From HXMU1420-13 sp965601825 (GTDB taxonomy: Bacteria; Bacteroidota; Rhodothermia; Balneolales; Balneolaceae), in assembly GCA_965601825.1 (NCBI GenBank), contig OZ271839.1, positions 372,001-436,000 on the forward strand: 64,000 bases of DNA, written 5' to 3'. The notes beneath the pieces were generated by a model. That model worked only from the letters and a program-made list of their open reading frames with translations. It ran no database searches and was not told the DNA's origin. Shown piece after piece: positions 1-10,051 of this stretch. Position numbers and translations under genes: made by a program. Positions within the stretch are counted from its first letter, which is position 1; every line of letters starts with the position of its first letter.

Positions 1-906
1 ACCTACTTTCTTTTTTTCTTCCAGATTTAAACCACCAAGTAAGAATACATATCCAAAAAATAGAACAGCTGCTGCTGAAATGATGTACTTTGAAGCATTC
101 GCAATACTGATCGCATCAATCGAGATTATATTAAAGAAGAAAAGCCCAAAAATTACAAGTGCTACCACACCAACAATTTTTGCAATATTGGCTGTTTTAG
201 CAGCCTTCTGTTGTTCTTCCGTTGTTTCATAAACTGGAGCATCTCCATATCCTTCGAGGTTAGATGCAGTGGTTTTATACTGAATTAAGCCAAGAAACAT
301 ACCAATACCCGCAGCTCCAAAACCTAAATGCCAATCCACTTCAGCTGCCAGATAACTACAAACCAGCGGAGCCAGTAATGCCCCAATATTTATCCCCATA
401 TAGAAAATTGAAAAGCCTGCGTCACGCTTTGCGGGATCATCGTCATGATCACCTCCATAAAGCTCCCCAACAATACTACTCACATTAGGTTTTAGCATCC
501 CTGTACCGGCTGCGATTAGTACCAAACCAAGGAAAAATGAGTTGGTATCTAAAGCGGTAACTCCTTCACTATGCCCGGCAAACAAAGCTACAATACCGGG
601 TAGAGCCATTGTAAAGTGACCAAGTGTGATAATAATACCACCATACCAAACAGAATTTTTTAAGCCAATGATATGATCAGCGAGCCAACCCCCCGGTAGT
701 GCAAGGAGATAAACTCCCATCGTATATAAACCATAAATTGCTGTGGCTGTTACATCATCAAATTCTAATCCTCCATTTATTGCTCTTTCAGTCATAAAGA
801 GAATTAGAAGTGCTCGCATCCCATAATAACTGAAGCGCTCCCACATTTCAGTAAAAAATAAGGTGGCTAAACCACTTGGGTGCCCAAAAAATGTTTTTTC
901 ACTCAT
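1..906 (-). CDS. POT-family proton-dependent peptide transporter (partial)
   Basis: The first roughly 302 residues of a multi-spanning inner-membrane protein are present; the C-terminus lies beyond position 1. The translation starts MSEKTFFGHPSG and soon reads EMWERFSYYGMRALL, which carries the ExxER motif of the POT/PTR2 family that couples proton movement to di- and tripeptide import. Further on, FYMGINIGALLAPL matches the second PTR2 signature around transmembrane helix 5. The predicted protein is hydrophobic throughout, as expected for a 12-14 helix major facilitator protein. I chose the ATG at 906 because family homology begins immediately after it. The gene points away from the phosphofructokinase terminator region. 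Family assignment is firm, exact substrate is not. Confidence 0.9.
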   Translation of the reverse strand, partial: MSEKTFFGHPSGLATLFFTEMWERFSYYGMRALLILFMTERAINGGLEFDDVTATAIYGLYTMGVYLLALPGGWLADHIIGLKNSVWYGGIIITLGHFTMALPGIVALFAGHSEGVTALDTNSFFLGLVLIAAGTGMLKPNVSSIVGELYGGDHDDDPAKRDAGFSIFYMGINIGALLAPLVCSYLAAEVDWHLGFGAAGIGMFLGLIQYKTTASNLEGYGDAPVYETTEEQQKAAKTANIAKIVGVVALVIFGLFFFNIISIDAISIANASKYIISAAAVLFFGYVFLLGGLNLEEKKKVG

Positions 907-1130
907 TAAGAAAAAGTCTGGTTAGTATTTGATCACTAAAATCTGACGATGATACCTATTCATCCATTCGACCGCAAGCATTTATAAGGAAATGAAGCTT
1001 CATTCTTCATGATTTCTTCATAGAACTGATCTAGGTTTACTTATGTATTTAACGAGCAACGAAGAGGTTAATTTCTACTCTACAGGATTCTCCTCTTTTG
1101 GAAATCGCTTGTCCTTTCACGTATAAAACA

Positions 1131-1161
1131 AAACCCCGACACTCGAAAAGCGCCGGGGTTT
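1131..1161 (-). terminator. Rho-independent terminator after the phosphofructokinase gene
   Basis: An eight-base GC-rich stem (AAACCCCG at 1131-1138 and CGGGGTTT at 1154-1161) encloses a 15-base loop. Read on the minus strand, it follows the stop codon at 1187 by about 25 bases and is trailed by a T-rich run. The plus-strand side also ends in a T run, so it could work in both directions. The 907-1130 stretch beside it holds only the untranslated leader of the peptide transporter; I see no gene there. Confidence 0.8.
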
Positions 1162-1186
1162 TTTAATAGTTTCTCAAACTAACGCT

Positions 1187-2389
1187 CTAATATTCGCTCG
1201 TCATGATAAATAACGGTTGCATCTCAAAGCTCTTATAGAACGGACGTAAACGCTCTGTATCATAGTGTCTTCTCACATTTACAATTTTTTTCTTACTGGT
1301 AACGATATCGATAGGGACATTATCATAGCGACCATTCTTCAATACTACTAATCTTCCATGGATATTCTGAAGAATAAGATCCAATGCAAGATTACCATAA
1401 GCCATTGGTGCAATTGAATCTATCGCATCGGGATCACCACCACGAACCATATAACCAAGCTTCTGATTAATGATGTTCACAGTTTTTCCATCGTTGTATT
1501 TAGGTGATAATTTTTTCAGTTCATCAGAAACTAAATCACCAATTCCACCTAGTTTTTTATGACCATAAGCATCAGTCGTAGCATCCTGGAATACCATTTC
1601 ACCACCTGAGAACATAGCTCCTTCCGATACTAAGAGCATTGAGTATCGACTTGGGTTCTTTTTGCGATCGTAATTCATCAACTCAGCTAACTGCTCTATG
1701 TCGAATTTATATTCAGGAATTACGCATCGACTTGCTGCGCCTGCCATAGTTGGAAGCATAGCTGTAAAACCTGCATATCTACCAAATACTTCCATCACCA
1801 AAAAACGCTCATGCGAACCTGCGGAAGTTCTCAAAGTATTTGCCAGTTGAATTGTTCGAGTAACACAAGTACTAAATCCTATACAGTAATCAGTGCCGGG
1901 AACATCATTATCCATTGTTTTTGGTAATGCCACAACCTTTACACCTTCTGTATAAAGACGAACTCCATAACTTAAAGTATCATCACCACCAATTGGGATT
2001 AGATAGTCAATTCCAGCCCATTCAAGGTTTTTTAATACTTCCGGGGTAAGATCATTTACATCTTCAGAATAAACATCTCTTAAATGTTCCGGAACTACTT
2101 CTTTTTTTACGTGACTTGGTCGTGTTCTTGATGTATGCAAAAAAGTACCACCTGTTCGACCTGCCTTATTTACTATTTCCTCAGTTAAATCAATTAGGTT
2201 GTTTGAATTATCTGCTTTTTTATCTCGAACGATATCGATTAAACCGGCCCAACCACGCCGAAATCCAATTACCCGATAGCCTTCTCTTAATGCACGAATG
2301 GTGACGCCTCTAATAGCCGGGTTTAGTCCGGGCACATCGCCACCTCCGGTTAAAATTCCAATTGTACCTTTATATTTTGCTTTTGCCAT
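1187..2389 (-). CDS. 6-phosphofructokinase with pyrophosphate-type active-site residues
   Basis: This 400-residue protein carries the PFK fold: nucleotide/phosphate loop GILTGGGDVPGLN (residues 11-23), catalytic PKTMDNDVPGTD (156-167) and fructose-6-phosphate loop MEVFGRYAGF. Two positions that separate phosphoryl donors are telling. The residue after GGD is Asp137, where ATP enzymes have Gly, and Lys157 sits where ATP enzymes have Gly in PGTIDND. In the known family, Asp plus Lys marks PPi-dependent enzymes that are reversible and act in both glycolysis and gluconeogenesis. The call of PPi dependence is therefore a motif-based inference. The ATG at 2389 is preceded by GGAGAAAT, a plausible ribosome site. 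The gene is monocistronic with its own terminator and sits divergent from the flavoprotein gene. Confidence 0.9.
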   Translation of the reverse strand: MAKAKYKGTIGILTGGGDVPGLNPAIRGVTIRALREGYRVIGFRRGWAGLIDIVRDKKADNSNNLIDLTEEIVNKAGRTGGTFLHTSRTRPSHVKKEVVPEHLRDVYSEDVNDLTPEVLKNLEWAGIDYLIPIGGDDTLSYGVRLYTEGVKVVALPKTMDNDVPGTDYCIGFSTCVTRTIQLANTLRTSAGSHERFLVMEVFGRYAGFTAMLPTMAGAASRCVIPEYKFDIEQLAELMNYDRKKNPSRYSMLLVSEGAMFSGGEMVFQDATTDAYGHKKLGGIGDLVSDELKKLSPKYNDGKTVNIINQKLGYMVRGGDPDAIDSIAPMAYGNLALDLILQNIHGRLVVLKNGRYDNVPIDIVTSKKKIVNVRRHYDTERLRPFYKSFEMQPLFIMTSEY

Positions 2390-2528
2390 ATTTCTCCAAT
2401 GAGTTTCGAAAAAGAGTAAGTGATGTGTGTGAATTAATTATGAAAAGCGCTTTTTAATGTTCAATTCATAATATCTTCAACTTTTGGAACTAACGTAATC
2501 CAAGCGACAATTAAAAGGGGAGGTACTA

Positions 2529-3728
2529 ATGAAAAAGCGAGTAGTTATTGTAGGATCCAGTTTTGCTGGTTATTCCACTGCATTAAGTCTGGCAAAATTA
2601 TTTCATGGAAAGCATGATATCACAGTGATAGATAAGTCGCCGTACTTTACATTTTTGCCCTCATTGGTTTGGCATCCATTTGGGTATCGTAATTCTGATG
2701 ACATTTCTTTCGACACACGACCTATCTATAAGGATCATGATATAGAGTTCATCCAGGAAACAGTGTATGGATTCGATTTAAACGATCAGGTAATCTATAC
2801 TTCAAATGCTGACATTGCCTACGATTATTTAGTACTGGCAACAGGAACTAAACCAAATTATGGAAGCATCAGAGGATTTGTTCCTGAAAACCATATTTAC
2901 ACCATCTGTTCGATGGGAGAAGCCGAAAGGACTAGATTAGCATGGAAAGAATTCCTGAAAGATCCGGGACCAATTGTTATTGGTGCAGGTCAATGGTCGG
3001 GGTACTTTTTTGCAGCTTATGAATTCTTATTAAATGTACTTTATCATTTGAAATCGAATGATATAATGGATAAAGCGCCCATTCATTTTATAACAGCGGA
3101 ACCATATCTAACCCACTTCGGAATAGGAGGAATTCATGAAGATGTGGAAGCTGCCGAGCATCTTTTCGATCGATATGGTATCAACTGGAGAACCAACGCC
3201 GAGATTCAAGAGCTTAAAAAAGGAAAAGTAATTCTTGCAGATGGAGAAGAAATTGACTCTAAATTCACTATGGTAATTCCTCAATTTGTGGGTATTGATG
3301 CGGTAAGAACCACACACAATCTTGCCAACTATGCAGGTCTGATAAAAGTGAATAATGAGTTCAAGCACATGAAGCATCCAAACATCTATGGTGCAGGAGG
3401 CTCAGTTTACATCGCTCAAGAAGATGAAACTATGGTTCCATGTGGCGTTCCAAGAACCAGATATTGTACTGATATTATGGCTAAGACAGTAGCTTATAAT
3501 ATTGCTTCTGATATTCTTGGAGGTTCAAGAGTCTCAGTGACTAATCATCGTTTGTATGAATATTGCAAGCAAGATATGGATCACCTGAGTGCCTTATTCT
3601 TCCGAAATGCCGATGATTCATTGCACGATCTTGATTTCATTAAAAAGAAATCAAGTGATAAATGGGCAAATATGAGTATTGGTGAGTATATCGAGTCATC
3701 ATTCGATACAGAAGATTTAAAAATTTAA
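2529..3728 (+). CDS. SQR-like FAD-dependent oxidoreductase lacking one redox cysteine
   Basis: The 399-residue protein begins with a Rossmann dinucleotide motif (VVIVGSSFAGYSTAL, residues 5-19) and has a second one near LVLATGTKPN. The segment HFITAEPYLTHFGIGGI (186-202) and the late block VPCGVPRTRYCTDIMAK closely resemble sulfide:quinone oxidoreductases, which oxidise sulfide at the membrane and reduce quinone. Compared from memory with the Aquifex enzyme, Cys127 aligns with the FAD-linked Cys124 and Cys346 with Cys347, but the Cys156 position in the SCFGPAYEF block has become YFFAAYEF. The catalytic cysteine pair is thus incomplete, so sulfide oxidation is doubtful; another quinone or NADH dehydrogenase role is possible. 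The ATG follows an exceptionally good ribosome site (AGGGGAGG). Confidence 0.8.
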   Translation: MKKRVVIVGSSFAGYSTALSLAKLFHGKHDITVIDKSPYFTFLPSLVWHPFGYRNSDDISFDTRPIYKDHDIEFIQETVYGFDLNDQVIYTSNADIAYDYLVLATGTKPNYGSIRGFVPENHIYTICSMGEAERTRLAWKEFLKDPGPIVIGAGQWSGYFFAAYEFLLNVLYHLKSNDIMDKAPIHFITAEPYLTHFGIGGIHEDVEAAEHLFDRYGINWRTNAEIQELKKGKVILADGEEIDSKFTMVIPQFVGIDAVRTTHNLANYAGLIKVNNEFKHMKHPNIYGAGGSVYIAQEDETMVPCGVPRTRYCTDIMAKTVAYNIASDILGGSRVSVTNHRLYEYCKQDMDHLSALFFRNADDSLHDLDFIKKKSSDKWANMSIGEYIESSFDTEDLKI

Positions 3729-3787
3729 CGTTTGAAACATCCTGGTCATTAATCCGTGATAGGTTCCATTAGCTAATTAATTTAACT

Positions 3788-4264
3788 ATGGAACTTATCT
3801 GGATTATTCTTGCTGCACTTTGCATCATTATGGGACTAATTGGTGCTTTTTTGCCCATACTTCCCGGTTTACCTTTCTCCTACTTAGGGCTTTTTATACT
3901 GCACTTAAGTGGAGTTGCAACCTTTAGTACTACCTTTTTGGTAATTTGGGCAATAGTGATAGTTACAATTATTGTACTCGAAAATGCACTACCCGCTTAT
4001 ACAACCAAGAAGTTTGGTGGATCAACTTATGGATCAACCGGCAGCTTAATTGGGATGATTTTAGGTATGTTTTTCTTCCCACCACTTGGTTTTTTCCTTG
4101 GAACCTTAGTCGGTGCATTTGTGGGAGAAATACTTTACAAACAGGACGTAAATACGGCACTAAAGTCTGCCTGGGGCTCATTCTTAGGCTTCTTAACAGG
4201 AACAATGATCAAAACCATTGTTGCTGCTATGTTTGCGGTGATGTTCTTTCGAGCAGTATTCTAA
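3788..4264 (+). CDS. DUF456 family small membrane protein
   Basis: This is a 158-residue integral membrane protein with about four hydrophobic helices and little else. The glycine- and proline-rich pattern GLIGAFLPILPGLPFSYLG at the N-terminus, the glycine-rich middle (KFGGSTYGSTGSLIGM) and GTLVGAFVGE are typical of the DUF456 family, whose function is unknown. It lies 59 bases after the flavoprotein gene on the same strand and may be co-transcribed with it. Its stop codon at 4262-4264 is separated by only two bases from the stop codon of the convergent secreted protein, so there is no room for a conventional terminator between them. Confidence 0.8.
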   Translation: MELIWIILAALCIIMGLIGAFLPILPGLPFSYLGLFILHLSGVATFSTTFLVIWAIVIVTIIVLENALPAYTTKKFGGSTYGSTGSLIGMILGMFFFPPLGFFLGTLVGAFVGEILYKQDVNTALKSAWGSFLGFLTGTMIKTIVAAMFAVMFFRAVF

Positions 4265-4266
4265 GG

Positions 4267-6906
4267 CTATTTTATTAGCTGCATTCTTTTAGTAACTACC
4301 TGGTCACCAAGTTTCAAGCGATAGATATAAGTACCACTAGCAAGTGAAGCACCATTGAACTGAACTTGATAAGAACCTGCAGATCTGAATTCATTCACAA
4401 TGGTTTCAACTAGTCTACCTTGAATATCAAAAACTTCCAGAAGTACTTCTCCGGATGTTTCTAATTGAAACTCGATATTTGTAACCGGATTAAAAGGATT
4501 CGGATAGTTTTGTTGAAGTACAAAACCAGTTATAGTGTTCGTTGTTTCTTCTGTTGAATTCAATAGTGCTAGATCCAGTTCATAGGCCCCATTGCCATGA
4601 GTGGCCACACGTAACTTTCTATTTGATCTTGATATAATCAAATCCATCGCAAAAACCGCGTCTGGTAAGTCTCCATTAATATTTGTCCATGATTGACCAC
4701 CATCAGATGAATGATAAATACCAATTTCATTCCCTACATATAAATGTGAACTATTTTCAGGATCAACTGTTACTGACCAAGTAGGTATATCAGGCAATCC
4801 ATTCCCAATATCAATCCAGCTATCACCACCATTCATAGTTTTAAAAACATGTGATGTTCCAAAACCTCCGAAAGTGATGTATGCTATCTCATCATTATTT
4901 GGATCAACAGTCATATCAGTAGGAAATCTATCAGGTAAATCTTGTGTGATTTGTGACCATGATGTTCCACCATTTATTGTTCTATATACATTTGGTCGAG
5001 TGGCTTTAGGGCTTGATGCAGCATAAACTACTTGTGCACTTTGTTCCGAAGCAGCTAATACTGACATCGCATTTCCATCTAATTCAAAACCATTATTAGT
5101 CACTTCCCAATTAAGGCCACCATCGTTTGATTTAAAGATTTTCTCCCCACCTATATACATCGTTTGATTATCAGCCGGACTAAGAATATAAGGTGTGATA
5201 AAATTTGTCTCGCTTGAAGGAAATACTTCTGTACCGGGAAATGCGTAAAATTCTCCAAAAATAGTTGAGGTATATAAGTCATAGGAAACTGTAGCCTGAC
5301 CATATTGCGCTGATAAATAGGCAATGTTATTATTGGCTTGATTCAACGCAGTCCATGCACCATCACCTGCCCACCTTCTACGCCAGTTCAGGTCTCCATC
5401 ATAGATAATGCTATTATTATCTTGTAAACCACCAAGGAATATATTAGGGTTTGTATTAGAGTTAGAGACCCCGTTATAAAATTGAACGGTCTGATATCCA
5501 GAGTTGGCATTTATGAAAGTATTTCCACCATCTTTTGTTTTAAATATTCCCCCATCATTTAAAAAGTAAATGGTATCCGTCATAGTAGGGTGGTATACAA
5601 TATCATGATGATCGGCCCAAGAAACTATGTATGGATAGGCTTCTTCCGCTCCGTCTGGAACTGTTATTGATGGAGCTGCATCAATATCTATAAAATTTAT
5701 TCCTCTGTTAAAAGATCTATAAAGTGAAAACGGTTGACCGGCCGCCCAAACTGTATTTGGATTATCCGGTTGAATAGCAATTGCATGAGAATACCAGCCT
5801 TGAAAAGTAGCATAAAACTCAGTGCTGCTGAAAACAAGATCCCAGGTCTCACCACCATCTTCTGTTCGCATTAACCAGGTACGCGTATCATTTTCAATTC
5901 CGGTGAATTGTCCATTTGAGTTACCAATACTTGCCATCACGATATTTGGATCTGAAGATGACATTGCAAGAACTGCTTTTCCGTTAAATGTACTTGGTCC
6001 TCCACCAGTAACCAGATCAGCTTTTTCAAAACTATCACCTGCGTCTGTTGTTCGATAGATTCCATGATTAAGAGAACCCATTCCACCATGAGCCACAAAT
6101 ACTTTGTTTGTATCTGCCGGATTGATAATCACATCAGTTGCCATTGGGATACCATGAATGAATTGCCAAGAGTCCCCACCATTTCGAGATCGAAAAACTC
6201 CTAATGAGGTAGCTGCCCATATCGATTCTGATCGTAATGGATTTATTTGAATCTTTTGAACCGATGTTCTTTGGTCTAAACTCCAATCTAAAGTCTTTTC
6301 CCAGGTCTGACCTCCATCATCTGTCTTTAGAATTCCAATTCCATAGCTGCCGCGTGTTGTTCTAATCGGTCCAATTCCGGGATAGTTTTCTGATGTCCCA
6401 TATCCCTCTCCTGTTCCAATGAACATGATATCTGGATTATTAGGATCTATATCAATTGCACCAACACCTAATACCGGAAAACCCGTTGACACATACTCCC
6501 AGGCATTTAAACCTTCACCACCTGTTGTACTTTTCCACAATCCACCACTTGCAGATCCAACAAATAATAAATCCGGATCTTCAGGGTGAATGGCCAGTGC
6601 TAATGTTCTTCCACCAATATTTATTGGTCCCATTGTTTCCCAAATCGGAGAAATTGAACTTTTCCTCTTTTGCATTAACATGTCATCAAATGCTGCAAAA
6701 AAACCTTCTTGTGGTATCTCTTCTTCAGGATAGGATCGAACATTGCTTATGTAAGTCATTGAACTCTTTGCGCCAGTGAAAAGCCCATCCTTAATTGTTG
6801 TTGGTTCTACTTGTTGAAGCTCATTATGATTTAAAATGAAAACAGTAAAAAAAATAATACCTGTGAGAAGAGTACCTACCCCTATTAGTTTCTTCAGAAT
6901 ATTCAT
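4267..6906 (-). CDS. Secreted multi-BNR beta-propeller protein with T9SS sorting domain
   Basis: This roughly 879-residue exported protein has an N-terminal hydrophobic segment (LIGVGTLLTGIIFFTVFIL), then about ten Asp-box/BNR repeats such as TDDGGQTWEK, RNGGDSWQF, NDGGLNWEV and SDGGQSWTN. This pattern is that of VPS10/sortilin- and sialidase-like beta-propellers, without the catalytic residues of a sialidase that I can point to. The last 85 residues contain NYPNPFNPVTNI, VFDIQGRLV and a terminal TKRMQLIK, a type A sorting domain of the type IX secretion system, so the mature protein should be released or anchored at the cell surface. I start it at the ATG at 6906, three codons' worth inside a TTG-initiated frame beginning at 6912. 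Binding partner and function are unknown. Confidence 0.88.
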   Translation of the reverse strand: MNILKKLIGVGTLLTGIIFFTVFILNHNELQQVEPTTIKDGLFTGAKSSMTYISNVRSYPEEEIPQEGFFAAFDDMLMQKRKSSISPIWETMGPINIGGRTLALAIHPEDPDLLFVGSASGGLWKSTTGGEGLNAWEYVSTGFPVLGVGAIDIDPNNPDIMFIGTGEGYGTSENYPGIGPIRTTRGSYGIGILKTDDGGQTWEKTLDWSLDQRTSVQKIQINPLRSESIWAATSLGVFRSRNGGDSWQFIHGIPMATDVIINPADTNKVFVAHGGMGSLNHGIYRTTDAGDSFEKADLVTGGGPSTFNGKAVLAMSSSDPNIVMASIGNSNGQFTGIENDTRTWLMRTEDGGETWDLVFSSTEFYATFQGWYSHAIAIQPDNPNTVWAAGQPFSLYRSFNRGINFIDIDAAPSITVPDGAEEAYPYIVSWADHHDIVYHPTMTDTIYFLNDGGIFKTKDGGNTFINANSGYQTVQFYNGVSNSNTNPNIFLGGLQDNNSIIYDGDLNWRRRWAGDGAWTALNQANNNIAYLSAQYGQATVSYDLYTSTIFGEFYAFPGTEVFPSSETNFITPYILSPADNQTMYIGGEKIFKSNDGGLNWEVTNNGFELDGNAMSVLAASEQSAQVVYAASSPKATRPNVYRTINGGTSWSQITQDLPDRFPTDMTVDPNNDEIAYITFGGFGTSHVFKTMNGGDSWIDIGNGLPDIPTWSVTVDPENSSHLYVGNEIGIYHSSDGGQSWTNINGDLPDAVFAMDLIISRSNRKLRVATHGNGAYELDLALLNSTEETTNTITGFVLQQNYPNPFNPVTNIEFQLETSGEVLLEVFDIQGRLVETIVNEFRSAGSYQVQFNGASLASGTYIYRLKLGDQVVTKRMQLIK

Positions 6907-7091
6907 GCGCAAATTTTAAGAAGTATGAAATCAATTAATTATTAACTGACGTTTTTGGATTTTATTTGATCCAATCAAGATATAAGAAAACAAGAAGCTA
7001 CACTTTTCTTCAGATAATCAATAAAAAATGAATTGATCTGAAACCAATTAAGAATTACGTTCGTCTATTATTCCTACAAAAAGAAAGAAAT

Positions 7092-7424
7092 ATGTTTAAA
7101 CAACAAAAACTTGGTGAACTTGAAGAACTAATTTTATTAGCCATCGGCTGTCTTGGTAGCGAAGCTTATACAGTTCCTATACAGCAATTGCTTGAATCAA
7201 CTACCGGTAGAGTTGTTAGCATGGGCGCATTATATACTTCGTTAGAAAGACTACGAAAAAAAGGGTTTGCGATTTCAAAGCTAAGTGAACCAACTTCTGA
7301 GCGTGGCGGTAAAAGTAAACGAGTATACTCCGTGAGTTATGAAGGCGAACGAGCGTTGAAAGATACACGTGCAGCAAGGGATTTACTCTGGAATAAGTTC
7401 AAATGGAGTACTGCATGGAATTAA
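7092..7424 (+). CDS. PadR-family transcriptional regulator
   Basis: The 110-residue protein is a compact winged helix: it opens with KQQKLGELEELILLAIG and contains YTSLERLRKKGF, the recognition-helix region typical of PadR regulators, followed by a wing (SERGGKSKRVYSVSYEGERAL). PadR proteins usually repress the operon they head in response to a ligand or membrane stress. Here the gene overlaps the start of the downstream permease by 22 bases, so the two are translationally coupled. PadR genes coupled to ADOP-type permeases are a recurring pair in Acidobacteria and Balneola-like bacteria. It presumably controls its own three-gene unit; the ligand is unknown. Confidence 0.88.
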   Translation: MFKQQKLGELEELILLAIGCLGSEAYTVPIQQLLESTTGRVVSMGALYTSLERLRKKGFAISKLSEPTSERGGKSKRVYSVSYEGERALKDTRAARDLLWNKFKWSTAWN

Positions 7425-10051
7425 AAAACCCAACTCCACCAAAATTAGCCAAATGGTTGCTCGCTTTAAGTGTTGCATGGAAGTTTAAAGATGAAGCGGA
7501 GAATGACCTTGATGAGCTTTTTCAAATTCGATCTAAAAATTGGGGTGAATCATATGCTAAAAGACTTTACTGGCAAGATGTATGGAGCATTTGGATTCGC
7601 CGTAGTTGGTTTGAAGAATTAGATTTTACACACCTAAATACCTTTTCTATGTTTAAGAATTATCTCAAAGTCACTCTTCGGTCTTTAAAAAATCAGAAAG
7701 TATATTCTGCAATTAATGTTTTTGGATTAGCAATAGGTTTAGCCTTTTGCTCATTGATTTTTCTATATATCCAAGATGAGCTTACCTACAATCAGATGCA
7801 TCAAGAAAGAGATCGAGTGTATAGAGTGGAACAAACTTTCTTCAATGAAGATGGAACTGCTAAATACTCGAATAGAAATGCTTCCATTCCATTAGGTCCA
7901 CAATTAAAAGAAGAAATTCCCGGAATAGAAAACTTTGCACGAATATTTGCACGAGAACACTATGTAAAAACGAATAGCGACCCAATTCGTGAACGCGTTT
8001 TGTATGCTGATGAAGAGCTTCTCAGCATTTTTACTTTTCCCGCTATTGCTGGAAATACGCAAAGCATGCTCCCCAATATTAATTCGGTTGTAATAACTGA
8101 AAAAATTGCTACTAAATATTTTGGTGATGAGAGTGCTCTTGGCAAAACGCTTAGTATCAGAAAAAATGAGGTATTTGAAGATTTTGAAGTAACAGGTGTA
8201 GTTAAAGATATGCCCTCAAATTCTACTGTATACTTTGAGATACTACTTCATATTAAGGGTGACAATTATTACACCCAGCGATTTATGGATCGGTTTGATA
8301 TGAATATTTATCGAACATATGTAATTCTGGAAGAACAAGTAACCGCTGAGAATCTCATTCCTGCTCTCGATCAGTTCAGCGACAAGTACCATGGAGATTA
8401 TATTGCCTATTTAAAAGAAAGAGATGGTTGGGATTCTGAGTTTAGAAACTATGGCTATCGCTTAAACCCTCTGAATGATTTACACCTTAACAGCAATAGT
8501 GATCCATTATATTCATATATCCTATCTGCTATTGCAATTGGAATCTTATTAATAGCCTGTATCAACTTTATGACTCTTTCTATCGGCAGATCATCACGTC
8601 GTTCAAAAGAAGTAGGAATGCGAAAAGTTATTGGGGCACACCGATCTCAATTAATGACACAGTTTTGGGGAGAGGCTTTTCTTATTTGCGGAATCTCACT
8701 TTTAATAGGGGTTCTGTTAGCGGAAGCATTTCTTCCAATTTTTAATGCTTTATCCGGGAAAACACTTGAATTTAATTACCTTGAAAACTGGTCTACTTTA
8801 TCAATTTTAGTAGGTTTTATCTTCGTAACAGGTCTAATTGCAGGTAGCTATCCGGCAATTCTCTTATCAAATATTAAACCTGTCCATTCGCTTAAGGGAA
8901 CACTAAAACTAAGTGGCTCAAACTTATTTACTAAGTCTCTTGTAAGCCTCCAATTTGCCCTTTCAGTCACACTTATTGTAAGTACTTTGGTGATGAACAA
9001 CCAACTACGCTTTATTCAAAATCAAGATTTGGGGTTCGACAAAGAACATGTAGTTATGGTACCTCTAAACCGTCTGGATGGTTTAGAACTTGCAGACTTA
9101 ATGAGAAATACTATAGGTAATAATGCCAATATAATTGATATCTCAGCTACCGGAACAACCATGGGATTTGAAGGCTCTATTGGCTACGGAGTAAACTACA
9201 ATGGTGAAAATATTCCCATTAATGTATTTACAGTTGAAAGTAATTATGTTGATTTCTTTGGCCTGGAAATTGTAGACGGGCGTGATCTCAATTCTAATAT
9301 TTCGAGTGATACTCTAGAAGCGGTTCTTGTAAATGAAGCATTAGTAGAACGATTTGAACTTACAGATCCGATTGGGCAGAAAATTCCAAGTTTAGTAGAA
9401 GGAGAATCAGTACACGGCGGAGCATTTATAGTAGGAATAGTTAAAGACCATAAATTCGCTGCACTTTATCAAAAAATTTCTCCTGCAATGTTTTCTATGA
9501 ATCCTGCATGGGGACACGGTAATTTGATGATCCGGGTTCAACCGAATAATATTTCTCAGACAATTGCCGAAATTGAAGAAAGTTGGAATAACATTGTTCC
9601 TGAAGTTCCATTCGAATATTCTTTCCTCGATGAAGACTTATTCGCCGTTTATGAAGAAGATCAAAAGTGGGCTAGCATTGTTAATTATGCATCTGGATTT
9701 GCCATTTTAATCGCTTGTTTGGGACTATTTGGCCTTGTCACGTTAACGGTTACCAGCCGTAAAAAAGAAGTAGGAATTCGTAAGGTTTTAGGAGCTTCTG
9801 TACTACGAATAACAACACTTTTTGCTAGTGACTTTATCAAATTAGTGGTACTGGGTTTAATAATAGCAGCCCCTGTAGCCTATTTTATGATGAATTCCTG
9901 GCTTCAAAATTTTGCTTATCGCATTAATGTTGATTGGTCACATTATTCCATTGCCGGTCTAATTGTAATTGGGATTGCCCTATTCACAATTAGTTTTCAG
10001 ACCATTCGGGCCGGATTGTCAAATCCAGCGGATACGCTGGCAAATGAGTAA
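7403..10051 (+). CDS. ADOP/MacB-like FtsX-domain permease with N-terminal prefix domain
   Basis: This 882-residue inner-membrane protein has a soluble N-terminal segment of about 80 residues (PKLAKWLLALSVAWKFKDE and on) matching the permease prefix domain that follows PadR genes, then two MacB/FtsX modules. Each module has one helix before a large periplasmic domain and three after it; the FtsX signatures RRSKEVGMRKVIGAHRSQL and SRKKEVGIRKVLGASVLRI mark the two halves. Such duplicated orphan permeases normally lack a dedicated ATPase gene beside them, and none is visible here. The start may be the ATG at 7403 or the one at 7415; both lie inside padR. The serine hydrolase gene begins at its stop codon (TAATG). 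The substrate is unknown; peptide or lipid export is only a guess. Confidence 0.87.
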   Translation: MEYCMELKNPTPPKLAKWLLALSVAWKFKDEAENDLDELFQIRSKNWGESYAKRLYWQDVWSIWIRRSWFEELDFTHLNTFSMFKNYLKVTLRSLKNQKVYSAINVFGLAIGLAFCSLIFLYIQDELTYNQMHQERDRVYRVEQTFFNEDGTAKYSNRNASIPLGPQLKEEIPGIENFARIFAREHYVKTNSDPIRERVLYADEELLSIFTFPAIAGNTQSMLPNINSVVITEKIATKYFGDESALGKTLSIRKNEVFEDFEVTGVVKDMPSNSTVYFEILLHIKGDNYYTQRFMDRFDMNIYRTYVILEEQVTAENLIPALDQFSDKYHGDYIAYLKERDGWDSEFRNYGYRLNPLNDLHLNSNSDPLYSYILSAIAIGILLIACINFMTLSIGRSSRRSKEVGMRKVIGAHRSQLMTQFWGEAFLICGISLLIGVLLAEAFLPIFNALSGKTLEFNYLENWSTLSILVGFIFVTGLIAGSYPAILLSNIKPVHSLKGTLKLSGSNLFTKSLVSLQFALSVTLIVSTLVMNNQLRFIQNQDLGFDKEHVVMVPLNRLDGLELADLMRNTIGNNANIIDISATGTTMGFEGSIGYGVNYNGENIPINVFTVESNYVDFFGLEIVDGRDLNSNISSDTLEAVLVNEALVERFELTDPIGQKIPSLVEGESVHGGAFIVGIVKDHKFAALYQKISPAMFSMNPAWGHGNLMIRVQPNNISQTIAEIEESWNNIVPEVPFEYSFLDEDLFAVYEEDQKWASIVNYASGFAILIACLGLFGLVTLTVTSRKKEVGIRKVLGASVLRITTLFASDFIKLVVLGLIIAAPVAYFMMNSWLQNFAYRINVDWSHYSIAGLIVIGIALFTISFQTIRAGLSNPADTLANE

